Of a stretch of DNA of 6,015 nt, positions 5,542 through 6,015 are shown one piece after another; the stretch's first letter is position 1; every line of letters begins with the position of its first letter. The position numbers were made by a program, and so were the translations under genes. The DNA comes from Actinomycetota bacterium. Its GTDB lineage: Bacteria; Actinomycetota; Acidimicrobiia; Acidimicrobiales; Ilumatobacteraceae. Where the stretch lies: assembly GCA_005793785.1 (NCBI GenBank), contig SXPW01000046.1:1-6015 (forward strand). The letters run 5' to 3'. Below the pieces are notes generated by a model that saw nothing but the letters and a program-made list of their open reading frames with translations, ran no database searches and was not told the origin of the DNA.

Positions 5542-6015
5542 TCACGCGCGGGGCGGATCGACTGCAATCCGAACTCGCTCCTTGGGGCGATCGACCTCGG
5601 TCAACGCGTTACTCAAGTCATCCCACGAAGTGGCCCGAACGAGGACTCGTTCCTCTTCCACCGCCACCTGGACGAGCAACGAAGTTGACAGGGTCTCGGC
5701 CATGTGCTTGGCCCCCTTGCCGGAAATCTCGGCAAGGGCACCAAATGGCGGCAACGACAACCGCCGGCGGCGCTCGGTTTCCGCCTCGACATGATTCCCC
5801 AGGTCACCAACGGCAAGTCCCACCAGCACCTCGTGGGTAGGAACGGATGTCTGCACCAAGACCTGCCCGGAGATGTCATTGGTGCGGGCGACGAGTCGCG
5901 CACCATGAACGAGGAGATCGAGCGCCTGCTCGCTCGACCGAAAGCGCGGTGCCAGGAGTTCGGAATCGATGTCGAGGAACACCACGACGTCCGCCCTCTC
6001 CACGCGATGCAACAC
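5542..6015 (-). CDS. priA: Primosomal protein N' (PriA), C-terminal part
   Basis: PriA recognises stalled forks and D-loops and starts reloading of the replicative helicase. Only the last 157 residues are in the window. The first visible codon is GTG, read here as an internal valine of the conserved (E)AVLHRV stretch and not a start, so the gene runs on past base 6015. Visible landmarks are VLHRVERADVVVFLDIDSEL at the edge, LLAPRFRSSEQALDLLV (20-36), GQVLVQTSVPTHEVL (50-64), the RRRLSLPPFG segment (82-91) and the end RVRIAVDPPRA, a normal complete C-terminus. Actinobacterial PriA proteins are known to be degenerate in their helicase motifs and are often listed as probable replication-restart factors without helicase activity; the parts needed to judge this lie outside the window. 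It is on the same strand as def-fmt-hisG but separated from them by the opposing methyltransferase gene. Confidence 0.93.
   Translation of the reverse strand: MLHRVERADVVVFLDIDSELLAPRFRSSEQALDLLVHGARLVARTNDISGQVLVQTSVPTHEVLVGLAVGDLGNHVEAETERRRRLSLPPFGALAEISGKGAKHMAETLSTSLLVQVAVEEERVLVRATSWDDLSNALTEVDRPKERVRIAVDPPRA

Overview
The window is gene-dense, with a base composition of roughly 60% G+C judged by eye, and no gene-free stretch reaches 100 bases. The set priA / def / fmt / hisG, the long form of HisG, the small RsmC-type methyltransferase and the small protein with a YbjN/TY-Chap-like look all point to a high-GC actinobacterium. Several wordings in the proteins (for example IRTFGDPVLK in Def and NVHFSLLP in Fmt) recall Acidimicrobiia-type lineages. 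The phylum is a fairly safe inference; the class is a guess.

Layout. Bases 1-1100 (+) hold the 3' part of an HD-domain phosphohydrolase of the (p)ppGpp-hydrolase/MESH1-like type. It overlaps by ATGA a 179-residue protein of unknown function that resembles actinobacterial YbjN/TY-Chap-like proteins. Bases 1168-2475 (+) hold a roughly 435-residue protein that looks like an alpha/alpha-toroid followed by a beta-rich tail (a glycan-lyase-like shape) with no visible export signal; its function is unknown. It meets hisG tail to tail. Bases 2504-4881 (-) are a tight operon def-fmt-hisG, transcribed leftwards: peptide deformylase, methionyl-tRNA formyltransferase and ATP phosphoribosyltransferase, with gaps of 16 and 7 bases. 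Bases 4890-5504 (+) encode an RsmC-like methyltransferase that starts head to head with def, only 8 bases away, and converges on the C-terminal part of priA (5542-6015, -), whose 5' end lies beyond the window.

How they work together. Def and Fmt are the two ends of the formyl-methionine cycle: Fmt formylates initiator Met-tRNA, and Def removes the formyl group from new proteins. The RsmC-like enzyme probably methylates rRNA, so bases 3384-5504 are centred on translation. HisG commits PRPP and ATP to histidine synthesis and appears to be carried on the same transcript. PriA acts in replication restart. The plus-strand trio on the left is the least understood part.

The most interesting points are the unknown trio on the left, the extremely close divergent start of def and the methyltransferase (the methyltransferase ribosome site overlaps the def start codon on the other strand), and the fact that both def and fmt can only start at non-ATG codons. 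I found no RNA gene, CRISPR array, insertion sequence or clear sign of a new defence system.
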